Shown here one piece after another: positions 53,943-61,704 of a stretch of DNA of 64,000 bases (positions are counted from its first letter, which is position 1; the number at the start of each line of letters is the position of its first letter). The notes beneath the pieces were generated by a model. It saw only the letters and a list, made by a program, of their open reading frames with translations. It had not been told where the DNA came from and made no database searches. The DNA lies in NCBI GenBank assembly GCA_016432725.1, contig JACJDG010000003.1:2108001-2172000 (forward strand). The letters are read 5' to 3'. The stretch is from Streptomyces sp. DHE7-1 (GTDB taxonomy: Bacteria; Actinomycetota; Actinomycetes; Streptomycetales; Streptomycetaceae). The position numbers and the translations under genes are program-made.

Positions 53943-55172
53943 GTGAACAGGACGGGCGGGTGGCCGGCGGCGCCGGCGTGGACCTGGTGCGCCACCCGGC
54001 TGGTGCTGCTGCTCCTGGTCTTCCGGGTGGTCTCCCTCCCCGGCGCGGACGTCACCACCGACGTGTCGGTGATCTACCAGGGCTGGTCCGGGGTGCTGCG
54101 CCAGGGCTCGTTCCCGCTCTACGACGTGACCTGGCAGTACCCGCCCGCGGCCGCGCTGGCGATACTCTCCCCCGGCCTGCTGCCGTTCCTCGGCTACGCG
54201 CCCGCGTTCTTCGTCCTGAGCTGCCTCGCCGACCTGGTCGTGTTCGGGCTGCTGACGTACGCCGGCCGGCGGCCCGGGCGGTCGTCGCGCGGCGCGTGGA
54301 CCTGGGTGGCGGGTCTGCCGCTGCTCGGCCCGACCGCGTACGCCCGGTACGACCTGATGGTGACCGCGGTGGCCGTGGCGGCCCTGCTGGCGGGGGCCCG
54401 GTATCCCCGGGTGATGGGCGCGCTGGCGGCTTTCGGGGCGCTGCTGAAGGTGTGGCCCGCGCTGCTGCTGGTGGGCGCCACACGGCTGCGGGCCTGGCTC
54501 TCGGCGGCGGTGACCGGGGCCGGGGTCGCGGCGCTGTTCGCGGTGGCCATGCCCGGCGCGTTCGCGTTCCTGGCCTTCCAGCGCGACCGGGGCACCGAGG
54601 TGGAGTCGCTGGGCGGCCTGGTCCTCCATGTGGCCCGGCGCTTCGGCTGGCCGGGCGAGGTGGTGCTGAACTACGGCTCGGTGGAGTTCGTCGGCCCGTA
54701 CGCCGGGACCGTCGGCAGGGCCGCGGTGGCACTGAGCGTCGGCGCCTGCTGCTGGCTGCTGCTGTGGCGGCTGCGGGCGGCCCGGCTCGAGCCGCACACG
54801 CTCGCGGACGCGGCGTTCACCGCGGTGCTGCTCCTCACCGTCACCAGCCGGGTGATCAGCCCGCAGTACCTGGTGTGGCTGGTCGGCCTGGCCGCCGTCC
54901 GCGGGTGCTTCCGGGCGAGCCGGACGGACAAGCCCGCCGCGCTGGTCCTGGCGGCCGCCTTCGTCACCCTGCTGGAGTTCCCCGTCGGCTTCGCGCACGT
55001 CATCGTGAGCGACACCTACGGCGTCGCCCTGCTCCTGCTGCGCAACGCCCTCCTCGTCGCCGCGGCCCTCACCGCGGCCCGCGCCCTGTGGCGCGCCACC
55101 GTCCCGGCGGCCACCGAGCCGGTACCGGTCAGCCCAGCTGACCGCGTACGTAGTCGCGCCACCGGGCGGTGA
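53943..55172 (+). CDS. GT87-type (DUF2029) membrane glycosyltransferase
   Basis: The 409-aa integral membrane protein starts at GTG 53943 with GGAGGGGAG upstream. It has about ten membrane spans. The first extracytoplasmic loop has Asp residues (LPGADVTTDVSVIY) and PLYDVTWQYPPAA, the DUF2029 hallmark of polyprenyl-phosphomannose-dependent mannosyltransferases. Other segments are YARYDLMVTAVAV and SRVISPQYLVWL. It lies divergent to the PimB-like gene, again pointing to mannolipid or glycan assembly. Its 3' end overlaps the convergent lipoprotein gene by 44 bases. Confidence 0.87.
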   Translation: MNRTGGWPAAPAWTWCATRLVLLLLVFRVVSLPGADVTTDVSVIYQGWSGVLRQGSFPLYDVTWQYPPAAALAILSPGLLPFLGYAPAFFVLSCLADLVVFGLLTYAGRRPGRSSRGAWTWVAGLPLLGPTAYARYDLMVTAVAVAALLAGARYPRVMGALAAFGALLKVWPALLLVGATRLRAWLSAAVTGAGVAALFAVAMPGAFAFLAFQRDRGTEVESLGGLVLHVARRFGWPGEVVLNYGSVEFVGPYAGTVGRAAVALSVGACCWLLLWRLRAARLEPHTLADAAFTAVLLLTVTSRVISPQYLVWLVGLAAVRGCFRASRTDKPAALVLAAAFVTLLEFPVGFAHVIVSDTYGVALLLLRNALLVAAALTAARALWRATVPAATEPVPVSPADRVRSRATGR

Positions 55173-56331
55173 ACTCCTCCGGGGTGGTGCCCAGGGTCTC
55201 GCGCAGGGCCTCGTCGAGGGCTCCCGCGCGGCTGTCGTGGGCGCCGACGGCGCGGTAGAAGGCGCCGAGCCGGCTCTCGCTCCAGTGGTCGGCGATCATC
55301 CGGCAGGCCAGCCAGCCGCCCTCGTAGGCCTGTGCGAGGTGGTCGGGGTCGCCGCTGAAGGCGAAGTCCCCGTCGGCGGGCAGGGCCGCCGGCACCTTGC
55401 CGTCCCGGACCGCGCGGCTCAGTTCCGGTGCGGCCTCGGACGGTGTGCGGCCGGTGCCGAGGTAGCCGATCCAGTCGGCGTACCCCTCGGACAGCCAGAG
55501 CGGGGTGGCGGCGGTGGTGTGCGCCCGGGTGGCCACATGGGTGGTCTCGTGGGTGAGCACCACCTGCTTGCCGGTCTCGCCCAGCACCGCGTACGCGTCC
55601 GGGTTGACCACCACCCGGTCCGCCGGCGTGTTCCCCGGGCTCCCGGCCTCGCCGGTGGTGACCGCGGCGATGCCCCGGTAGCCGGAGGCGGGTGAGCCGA
55701 GCAGTCCGGCCATGCCCGCGAGGCTCCGTGGGACCAGGACGACGATCCGCCGGGTCCACGCCGTCCCCCACGCCGCGGAGACGGCCGGTACGGCGCGGTC
55801 GGCGAGCCGGGCGTAGCGGCGCAGCTCGGCGGCGCCCTGGCCGGTCCCGAGGACCAGGCTGTGCGCGCCCCGGACGGCGGTGACCGGGCCCTGGTCCCAC
55901 AGCTGCTGCCCGGACTTCCCGGCGGGCCGGTCACCGGTGACGTACCACCGGCCGCCGCCGGTGCGGCGCAGGGTGAGCGTGCGGCGGACGCTGACCGGTG
56001 CCCGGTCGTAGCCGGCGACCCGGTAGCGCAGCTCGGCGTCGGCGGTGGCGGCGGAGCCGCCCCGGCGCAGCGCCGTCACCCGGTACGCCCAGGAGGCCAG
56101 GGGCAGGGCGCGCAGCCGGACGTAGGCGGTGCGGGTGCCGGTGGCGCCGAAGGCGGTCTCGTCGTGTCCGAGCAGGGCCGCCGACCGCCGGTCGAGGACC
56201 CGCTGCACCTCGGCGGTGGCCGGGTCGGCGGCGGTCCGCCCGGCGCATCCGGCCAGGGGCGGCAGGAGCAGCAGGCAGAGCCCGGCCGCCGCGGCGCGCC
56301 ACGTCCGCCGCGCCCGTCCACGAACAGTCAC
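55129..56331 (-). CDS. Lipoprotein with gluzincin-type metallopeptidase motif
   Basis: The 400-aa protein starts at GTG 56331. A lipoprotein signal ends in the lipobox LAGC near residue 29. A beta-rich domain (AELRYRVAGYDRAPVSVRRTLTL) precedes a metallopeptidase-like core with VVLTHETTHVAT (HExxH in the form HETTH) and WLSEGYADWIGYL, whose Glu would be the third zinc ligand. This is the M1-like gluzincin layout. It would be anchored outside the membrane. The substrate is unknown. The 3' end overlaps the GT87 gene. Confidence 0.85.
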   Translation of the reverse strand: MTVRGRARRTWRAAAAGLCLLLLPPLAGCAGRTAADPATAEVQRVLDRRSAALLGHDETAFGATGTRTAYVRLRALPLASWAYRVTALRRGGSAATADAELRYRVAGYDRAPVSVRRTLTLRRTGGGRWYVTGDRPAGKSGQQLWDQGPVTAVRGAHSLVLGTGQGAAELRRYARLADRAVPAVSAAWGTAWTRRIVVLVPRSLAGMAGLLGSPASGYRGIAAVTTGEAGSPGNTPADRVVVNPDAYAVLGETGKQVVLTHETTHVATRAHTTAATPLWLSEGYADWIGYLGTGRTPSEAAPELSRAVRDGKVPAALPADGDFAFSGDPDHLAQAYEGGWLACRMIADHWSESRLGAFYRAVGAHDSRAGALDEALRETLGTTPEEFTARWRDYVRGQLG

Positions 56332-56385
56332 CCGCCGATCGTACGGCGCCCGGCCCGGGCCCGTCCGCCGTACCGGCGCCCGCGG

Positions 56386-57408
56386 TCAGGGACGGGTGAC
56401 GGAGGAGATCGGCATCATCCCGACCGGGTCGTAGCGCACCGGCGCGCCCGGGTAGGGCGCGTGGATCACCCGGCCGTTGCCGACGTACATCCCCACGTGG
56501 CTGGCGTCGGAGCGGTAGACGACCAGGTCACCCGGGCGTGCCTGGGACAGCGGGATCTGCCGGCCGGCGTGCCGCTGGTCCTGGGAGGTGCGCGGCAGAT
56601 GGACGCCGGCCCGGGCGTACGACCACTGCATCAGCCCCGAGCAGTCGAAGCCGGACGGTCCGCTGGCGCCCCACACGTAGGGGCGGCCCAGGGCGGACCG
56701 GGCGGCGGCGACGGCGGCCGCGGCGCGGGCGTCGGGGGCGACCGCGCCGGCCAGGTCCGGCAGCCCGGGCAGATCGGCGCGGCCGCCGCGGGAGGCGCGG
56801 TCGTAGGCGGCGCGTTCGCCGGCGGGCAGGGAGTTGAGCAGCTGCCGGGCCCGGGCGAGCTTGCGTTCCACGATCCGCTTGTGGACGTCGACGGCCTTGC
56901 GGCCGCGCTCCAGCTCGGCGAGCTTCCCCGCGGCCTCGGCCCGCTCCTGGGCGAGTCGCCGCATCTCCACGCGCAGCTCCCGGAGTTGGCCCGCCTGCTG
57001 GACGCCGATGCGGTCGAGGGTGGCGGCCCTGGCCAGGTAGTCGTCCGGGTCGTCGGACAGGAGCAGGGCGACGGCGGGGTCGAGGCCGCCGGAGCGGTAC
57101 TGGGCGCCGGCCAGTGAACCCAGCCGTTCGCGCATGGTGTTGACGCGCTGCTGGCGGCGCGCGATGTGCTCCTGCGCGTCGCGGACCTCGCGGCGCAGCG
57201 CGTCGGCCCGCTCGTCGGCCTTGTCGTAGGCCTGGGTCGCCTTCTCGGCCTCCTCGTAGAGGCGGTCCACCTCGGCCCGGGTGTTCGGGTGCGGTGCGGC
57301 GTCGGCCGGTACGGCCCCCAGGGCGGCGGCCGCCGCCGACAACGCGCACAGGGCGGCCGAGGCGCCCCGGTCGAACCCGGACGGTGCGAGACGGCGATGG
57401 GAACCCAC
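56386..57408 (-). CDS. NlpC/P60 family peptidoglycan hydrolase
   Basis: The 340-aa protein has a signal peptide (LCALSAAAAALGAVPADAAP). A long coiled coil runs over about residues 40-190 (EKATQAYDKADERADALRREVRDA..., shown only in part). The C-terminal NlpC/P60 domain has catalytic Cys in SGFDCSGLMQWSY, His in ASHVGMYVG, and a third residue in VIHAP. Such RipA-like enzymes cut stem-peptide bonds; the coiled coil is usually autoinhibitory or recruited by FtsX-type partners. It is 233 bases behind a similar gene (57642-58673), from which it probably arose by duplication. A 14-bp hairpin lies in its leader. Confidence 0.9.
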   Translation of the reverse strand: MGSHRRLAPSGFDRGASAALCALSAAAAALGAVPADAAPHPNTRAEVDRLYEEAEKATQAYDKADERADALRREVRDAQEHIARRQQRVNTMRERLGSLAGAQYRSGGLDPAVALLLSDDPDDYLARAATLDRIGVQQAGQLRELRVEMRRLAQERAEAAGKLAELERGRKAVDVHKRIVERKLARARQLLNSLPAGERAAYDRASRGGRADLPGLPDLAGAVAPDARAAAAVAAARSALGRPYVWGASGPSGFDCSGLMQWSYARAGVHLPRTSQDQRHAGRQIPLSQARPGDLVVYRSDASHVGMYVGNGRVIHAPYPGAPVRYDPVGMMPISSVTRP

Positions 57409-57440
57409 GGGAGTCCTTCCGCTGGCGGACGGGAACGGTC

Positions 57441-57477
57441 TCCCCGGCGCGGGGACGGGGAGACCCCGCGCCGGGGA
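57441..57477. promoter_or_regulatory. Long hairpin in the leader of the first NlpC/P60 gene
   Basis: A perfect 14-bp stem (57441-57454 with 57464-57477) lies 33 bases upstream of the GTG at 57408. It may be a regulatory or stability element in the 5' leader; no known riboswitch is recognised here. Confidence 0.45.
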
Positions 57478-57545
57478 AACGCGGCAGACAGTAACCGTGC
57501 GGAAGGACGGCGGCCAAAGGCCGTCAACGGCCCCACAACCAGCGC

Positions 57546-57577
57546 GCCCCGCCGCTGACGCAGGTCAGGGCGGGGCG
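57546..57577 (-). terminator. Terminator of the second NlpC/P60 gene
   Basis: A 13-position stem with one mismatch, opening GCCCCGCC and closing GGCGGGGC, lies 65 bases past the minus-strand stop at 57642. Confidence 0.5.
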
Positions 57578-57641
57578 GGGAGTCAGTCGCGGTATTCGGG
57601 ATTCGCTCGTTCGGGCGCCCCGGATCCGGTGTGGGACGGAG

Positions 57642-58673
57642 TCAGACGCGGACGCCGAACTGGAACGGCATGTTGCCGATCGCCTCGTAGCGGACCACGG
57701 CGCCGGTGTGCGGGGCGTGCAGCACCTGGCCGTTGCCGGCGTAGAGGCCGACGTGGTGCAGGTCGCCGTAGAAGAACACCAGGTCGCCGACCTGGAGCTG
57801 GCTCTGCGAGAGGTGGGCGCCGTAGTTCGCCTGGGCCTCGGAGGTGCGCGGTATGGAGACGCCGGCCTGGGCGTAGGCCCAGGAGGTCAGGCCCGAGCAG
57901 TCGAAGGACGACGGACCGGAGGCGCCGTAGACGTACGGCGAGCCGATCTTGCTCTGCGCGGCGGAGAACGCGGCGGCGGCCCGGCCGGAGGCGGAGGAGT
58001 CGTTGCCGAGGTCCACCCGGTCGCTGGAGGAGCGGTTGGCCCGCTGCTGCTCGGCGGCGAGGGCCGCCTTCTCCTTGGCGGTCAGGGTGTTGAGGAGCTT
58101 CTGCGCCTCGGCGAGCTTGCCCTGGACTTCCTTCTTCTTGTTGCCCAGCTCGGTGCGGGTGGAGGCCAGGTCCTTGAGCTTGCCCGTGGCCTCGGCGCGC
58201 TCCTGGGCGAGTTCGCGCTGTTTGTCCTGGATCTTCTTCAGCGCCTCGACCTGCTGGCCGCTCAACTGGTCGAGCGTGGAGGCCTTGTCGAGGTAGTCGT
58301 CCGGGTCGGAGGACAGGAAGAGCTGGACGGAGGGGTCGATGCCGCCGGAGCGGTACTGCGCGGTGGCCAGCGAACCCAGGCCGTCCCGGAGCTTGTTGAG
58401 CTCCTCCTGGCCGCGGGCCACGTTGTCCTGGATGGTGGAGATTTCCTTCTGCAGCTTCTGCTGCTTCTCCTTGGCCCCGTTGTACTTCTCGGTGGCCTGC
58501 TCCGCCTGCTCGTAGAGCTTGTCGACCTTCGCCTTGACCTCGTCCTTGCCGGGCTTCTCGCTCGGAGCGGCGTTGGCGGCGTTCGCGCTCAGCACGACGG
58601 CGGCGGCAGCCGCGGTGGTCAGCACGGTGACACGCGTGCGGCTGGGCTGCTTGGGTCGACGGTGGGACGCCAC
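57642..58673 (-). CDS. NlpC/P60 family peptidoglycan hydrolase
   Basis: The 343-aa protein starts at ATG 58673. A signal peptide (TTAAAAAVVLSANAANA) is followed by a Lys/Glu/Gln-rich coiled coil (about 40-215, e.g. AEQATEKYNGAKEKQQKLQK). The NlpC/P60 domain has catalytic Cys in SSFDCSGLTSWAY and His in LHHVGLYAG, followed by VLHAPHTGAVVRY. Domain order and sequence match the neighbour at 56386. A good promoter lies 54-83 bases upstream. Both enzymes are exported and act on peptidoglycan, which fits a region full of cell-wall genes. Confidence 0.92.
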   Translation of the reverse strand: MASHRRPKQPSRTRVTVLTTAAAAAVVLSANAANAAPSEKPGKDEVKAKVDKLYEQAEQATEKYNGAKEKQQKLQKEISTIQDNVARGQEELNKLRDGLGSLATAQYRSGGIDPSVQLFLSSDPDDYLDKASTLDQLSGQQVEALKKIQDKQRELAQERAEATGKLKDLASTRTELGNKKKEVQGKLAEAQKLLNTLTAKEKAALAAEQQRANRSSSDRVDLGNDSSASGRAAAAFSAAQSKIGSPYVYGASGPSSFDCSGLTSWAYAQAGVSIPRTSEAQANYGAHLSQSQLQVGDLVFFYGDLHHVGLYAGNGQVLHAPHTGAVVRYEAIGNMPFQFGVRV

Positions 58674-58726
58674 GAGGGACGATCTCCTTCTTGTGAGTGA
58701 TCACCCGTTCGGAGGTTCGAGCCCAG

Positions 58727-58756
58727 ACCCTAGTGACCCAGTTGTGATCAGTTCAA
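58727..58756 (-). promoter_or_regulatory. Promoter of the second NlpC/P60 gene
   Basis: TTGAAC (complement of 58751-58756), an 18-base spacer and TAGGGT (complement of 58727-58732) form a vegetative-type promoter 54 bases upstream of the ATG at 58673. Confidence 0.5.
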
Positions 58757-58885
58757 ATCCCCACGGCAAAAAACCCGGTGACGCAACGCATTCTTTGCTC
58801 ACAACTCACGTGCGGTGATGCCCAATTGACACTACGTTGCGTGACGATACGGCCAATTCGGGCAATGCATATGCGCGTTGCACGT

Positions 58886-60235
58886 TCAGGACAGTCGCTT
58901 CAGAAGTACCGCAGAGGCGACGGGACGGGCGCCGGCGCGGGCGACCCCGTCGGCCACCTCCCGGTCGGTCGAGGCGACGATGACCGGACGGCCCGGCGGC
59001 TCGGCACGCACGAGCTGACGGATCAGCTCGTCCGCCGTGACGCCCGGCTTGGAGAACAGCACCCGCACTCCGCGCGGCGGCGCGAGCAGCACCGGCGCGG
59101 CCAGCTCGGCACCGTCGAAGACGCAGGTCACCTCGGCGCCGGTCTGCGCGGCGAGCGCCGAGAGCTGGCCCAGCAGGCGCAGCCGCTGCTTCTCCAGCGG
59201 CATCTGGGGATAGCCGGTCTTGGTGACGTTGTAGCCGTCGACCACCAGATGCGCCTGCGGCAGCGCCAGCAACTGGTCGAGGATCGCCGGGTCGTTCTCC
59301 GACAGCGCCCGGGCGGCGATGTCCTTCGGGGTCATCCGTCCCGGTTCGACCGCGTCCACGGTCTCGGCCGGGCGCACGGAGACCGGCGGCAGGGCGAGTT
59401 CACGCCGGAGCCCCTGGGCGGCGTCCAGCATGGTGTCCAGCAGCAGCCGCACCCGCATGTCCTCGACGCTGCGGCCCTCGCGGGCCGCCCGGCGGGTGGC
59501 CTCCAGCGCCGCCTCGACCTCGCCCAGGCGCGCCTTGAGCCGCCGGGACTCGCTCTCGGCGGCGGAGAGCTGCGCCTGCCCCTCGGCCCGCACGGCGTCG
59601 ATCTCGCCCCGGACCTTGCGCAACGCGGCCTCGCCCCGCTTGACGTCACTGAGCGCGGCGCGCAGCTTGCGGTGCAGCGACTCCGCCTCCCGCTTCGCCG
59701 ACTCCGCCTCCGCGCGCAGCCGTTCGGTCTCGGCGCGGGTCAGCTCGCGGGCCTGGCCGAGCTCCGTGCGCAGCCGCTCGAGCTCGGCGCGGCTCTCCTC
59801 GTCGGCCCGCTCGGCGTCGGCGCGCTGCGCCTCCTCGCCGGCCGCGGTCACCAGCTTCACCCAGCCCACGGGCCGCAGTACGTAGGCCGCGGCCGCCACA
59901 TCGAGCGGATCCGCGGCCGGGGGCGGCGAGCCGGAGTCGAGGGCGCCGGAGAGTTCCGGCTGCGCCTCTCTGAACTTCTCCCCGATCCGCTGCCGGAACA
60001 GCGTGTCGGTCTCCAGCGCCGCCGCCATCGCGTTGCCGGCGAACTTGGCCCGGCGATTGGGGGCGAACCGGGCGTACTGCCGCAACTGGGCGGGCAGTTC
60101 CGTCACGGTCAGCAGGCCGAAGCCGTCCGAGACGATCTGCACGACCCGTCGGCGCACGCCGTCGGGCAGCGGACGGTCAAGCACCTCAGCGGTGCCGTCG
60201 CCCGGCCCCCGCCTGCGGTCTCCACCATCCGTCAC
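58886..60235 (-). CDS. NYN domain protein with long coiled coil
   Basis: The 449-aa intact protein starts at GTG 60235. The first 120 residues are helical (RRRVVQIVSDGFGLLTVTEL). A long Ala/Glu/Arg coiled coil spans about 130-265. The C-terminal NYN (PIN-like) domain, about 325-449, has HLVVDGYNVTK, CVFDGAEL and VIVASTDREVADG, the acidic residues of a PIN-type metal site. YacP-like NYN proteins are predicted or shown RNases. The RNA target is unknown. A 79-aa zinc-ribbon-like protein is encoded 29 bases upstream on the same strand. Confidence 0.88.
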   Translation of the reverse strand: MTDGGDRRRGPGDGTAEVLDRPLPDGVRRRVVQIVSDGFGLLTVTELPAQLRQYARFAPNRRAKFAGNAMAAALETDTLFRQRIGEKFREAQPELSGALDSGSPPPAADPLDVAAAAYVLRPVGWVKLVTAAGEEAQRADAERADEESRAELERLRTELGQARELTRAETERLRAEAESAKREAESLHRKLRAALSDVKRGEAALRKVRGEIDAVRAEGQAQLSAAESESRRLKARLGEVEAALEATRRAAREGRSVEDMRVRLLLDTMLDAAQGLRRELALPPVSVRPAETVDAVEPGRMTPKDIAARALSENDPAILDQLLALPQAHLVVDGYNVTKTGYPQMPLEKQRLRLLGQLSALAAQTGAEVTCVFDGAELAAPVLLAPPRGVRVLFSKPGVTADELIRQLVRAEPPGRPVIVASTDREVADGVARAGARPVASAVLLKRLS

Positions 60236-60264
60236 ACCCCAATACCTCTACGGGCCCGCTCCGC

Positions 60265-60504
60265 TCAGGAGCCGGCGCCCGGCCTGTCCACGAGTTCCAC
60301 CTGGTCCACCGCGTTGCACCAGCGGCAGCGGACCGACTCGATGGTCTCACTGACCACCTCGCGCTCCTCCACCGTCGGCTCGCCCGCGAGGTCGAGGTGA
60401 ACGTACTCGACGACCTTCGACGAGCGGGTCACGTCGAAGCGGGTGAGGTTGCCGCAGAGGGCGCAGCGCCATCGCGTCGTGGCGGTCGGCAGGGGAACCG
60501 TCAT
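60265..60504 (-). CDS. Small zinc-ribbon-like protein
   Basis: The 79-aa protein starts at ATG 60504. Two CxxC pairs (WRCALCGNLTRFD and VRCRWCNAVDQVEL) flank a short beta region, typical of a zinc ribbon. It is conserved in streptomycetes at this place and has no known function. Close linkage to the NYN-domain gene (29 bases) suggests one operon, perhaps in RNA metabolism. Confidence 0.8.
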   Translation of the reverse strand: MTVPLPTATTRWRCALCGNLTRFDVTRSSKVVEYVHLDLAGEPTVEEREVVSETIESVRCRWCNAVDQVELVDRPGAGS

Positions 60505-60656
60505 CGTGACTGTTCGCTTCCTTCTCGGGTCGTCCGCGCCGCTCCCCGACGCGTGTGGCTCGTAACCCTACGGCCTGCCGGTCACTCGCCGCCCGTCCGT
60601 CCACGGCGGCGAGGCGGTCTGTCGACTTGTGTCCCGTTACGTCATGCTCTGTAGTC

Positions 60657-61399
60657 ATGATCCGCACCTGGGGCACGGCGGCCCGCGGAGCGTTCCGGGC
60701 GGTCCGGGGCGCCTCCGCGCCGATGACGTACGTCCTCCTCGTCCTGTGCACCCTGATCTTCGTGCTCGGCCCGGCCTCCGGACTCACCCCCGCGTACGGC
60801 TCGGGCGGGGCGCTGTTCGCGGCGCAGCGGGCGTACTTCCGGCACTGGGGCGTGGTCCCGGCCGAGCTGTTCGACCCGTCGGTCCGGGCGGCCCTGACCC
60901 CGGCGACCGCCCTGTTCGTGCACGGCAGCTGGGTGCATCTGCTCGGCAACATGCTCTTCCTCTTCGTCTTCGGGCTGCTGACCGAGGAACGGATGGGCCG
61001 GGTGGAGTTCACCCTCTTCTACGTCGGCTGCGGTTACCTGGCCCTGCTCGGCTACGCGGCCGCCAACGCCACCTCCGGGCAGTCGCTGGTGGGCGCCTCG
61101 GGGGCGATCTCGGCGGTCCTCGGAGCGTTCCTGTACCTGTTCCCCGTGCCCGTGTGACCAGTCTCCTCCCCTTCCTGTTCTTCCTCCCGCTGCGCTTCCC
61201 GGCCTGGGTCGTGCTGCCCTTCTGGGCCGGTCTGCAGTGGCTCGCGGCGGGACGCGCCGGCGAGGGCCCCGGGGTCGCCTACCTCGCCCACCTGATCGGC
61301 TTCGGCCTCGGCTTCGGCTACGCGTGGGTGCGCTACGGACCGGCTACTAGAGTGAAGTCCGCACCGGCTCCGGCACCCCAGGGAGAGAACCAGCCGTGA
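60657..61399 (+). CDS. Rhomboid family intramembrane serine protease-like protein (frameshifted)
   Basis: The protein has about 247 aa from ATG 60657. Conserved features are FVHGSWVHLLGNMLFLFVFG, the nucleophile motif VGASGAISAVLGAFL and, after repair, the His motif AHLIGFGLGFGYA. About six membrane spans are visible. The frame is lost in CCCC at 61142-61145; five would give LFPRARVTSLLPFL and a stop at 61399. Catalytic Ser and His are both present, so it is probably an active protease, substrate unknown. Its stop overlaps the start of the RAM-domain gene (GTGA). Confidence 0.86.
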
Positions 61400-61677
61400 T
61401 CACCGCGATTGTCCTGATCAAGACCAGCGTGGACCGGATCCCCGAGATCGCGGAGCAGATCGCTTCGCTGGATTCGGTGAGCGAGGTTTTCTCCGTCACC
61501 GGCACCTACGACCTGATCGCCATGGTGCGGGTGCGGCAGCACGAGGACCTGGCCGACGTCATCCCGGGACGGATCAGCAAGATCCCCGGCGTGGAGGGCA
61601 CCGACACGCACGTCGCGTTCCGCACGTACTCCCAGCACGACCTGGAGGCGGCGTTCGCGATCGGTCTCGACTCGTGA
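61396..61677 (+). CDS. Stand-alone Lrp/AsnC ligand-binding (RAM) domain protein
   Basis: The 93-aa protein starts at GTG 61396, overlapping the rhomboid stop. It consists only of the RAM domain (TAIVLIKTSVDRIPEIAEQI, VTGTYDLIAMVRV, VEGTDTHVAFRTYS) and lacks the helix-turn-helix of Lrp/AsnC regulators. Such small proteins bind amino acids and form oligomers, and may modulate full-length Lrp proteins. Translational coupling to a rhomboid-like gene is notable. The gene is intact. Confidence 0.9.
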   Translation: MITAIVLIKTSVDRIPEIAEQIASLDSVSEVFSVTGTYDLIAMVRVRQHEDLADVIPGRISKIPGVEGTDTHVAFRTYSQHDLEAAFAIGLDS

Positions 61678-61704
61678 ACGCCGCCTCCTGGCGGTCCACC
61701 CGGC

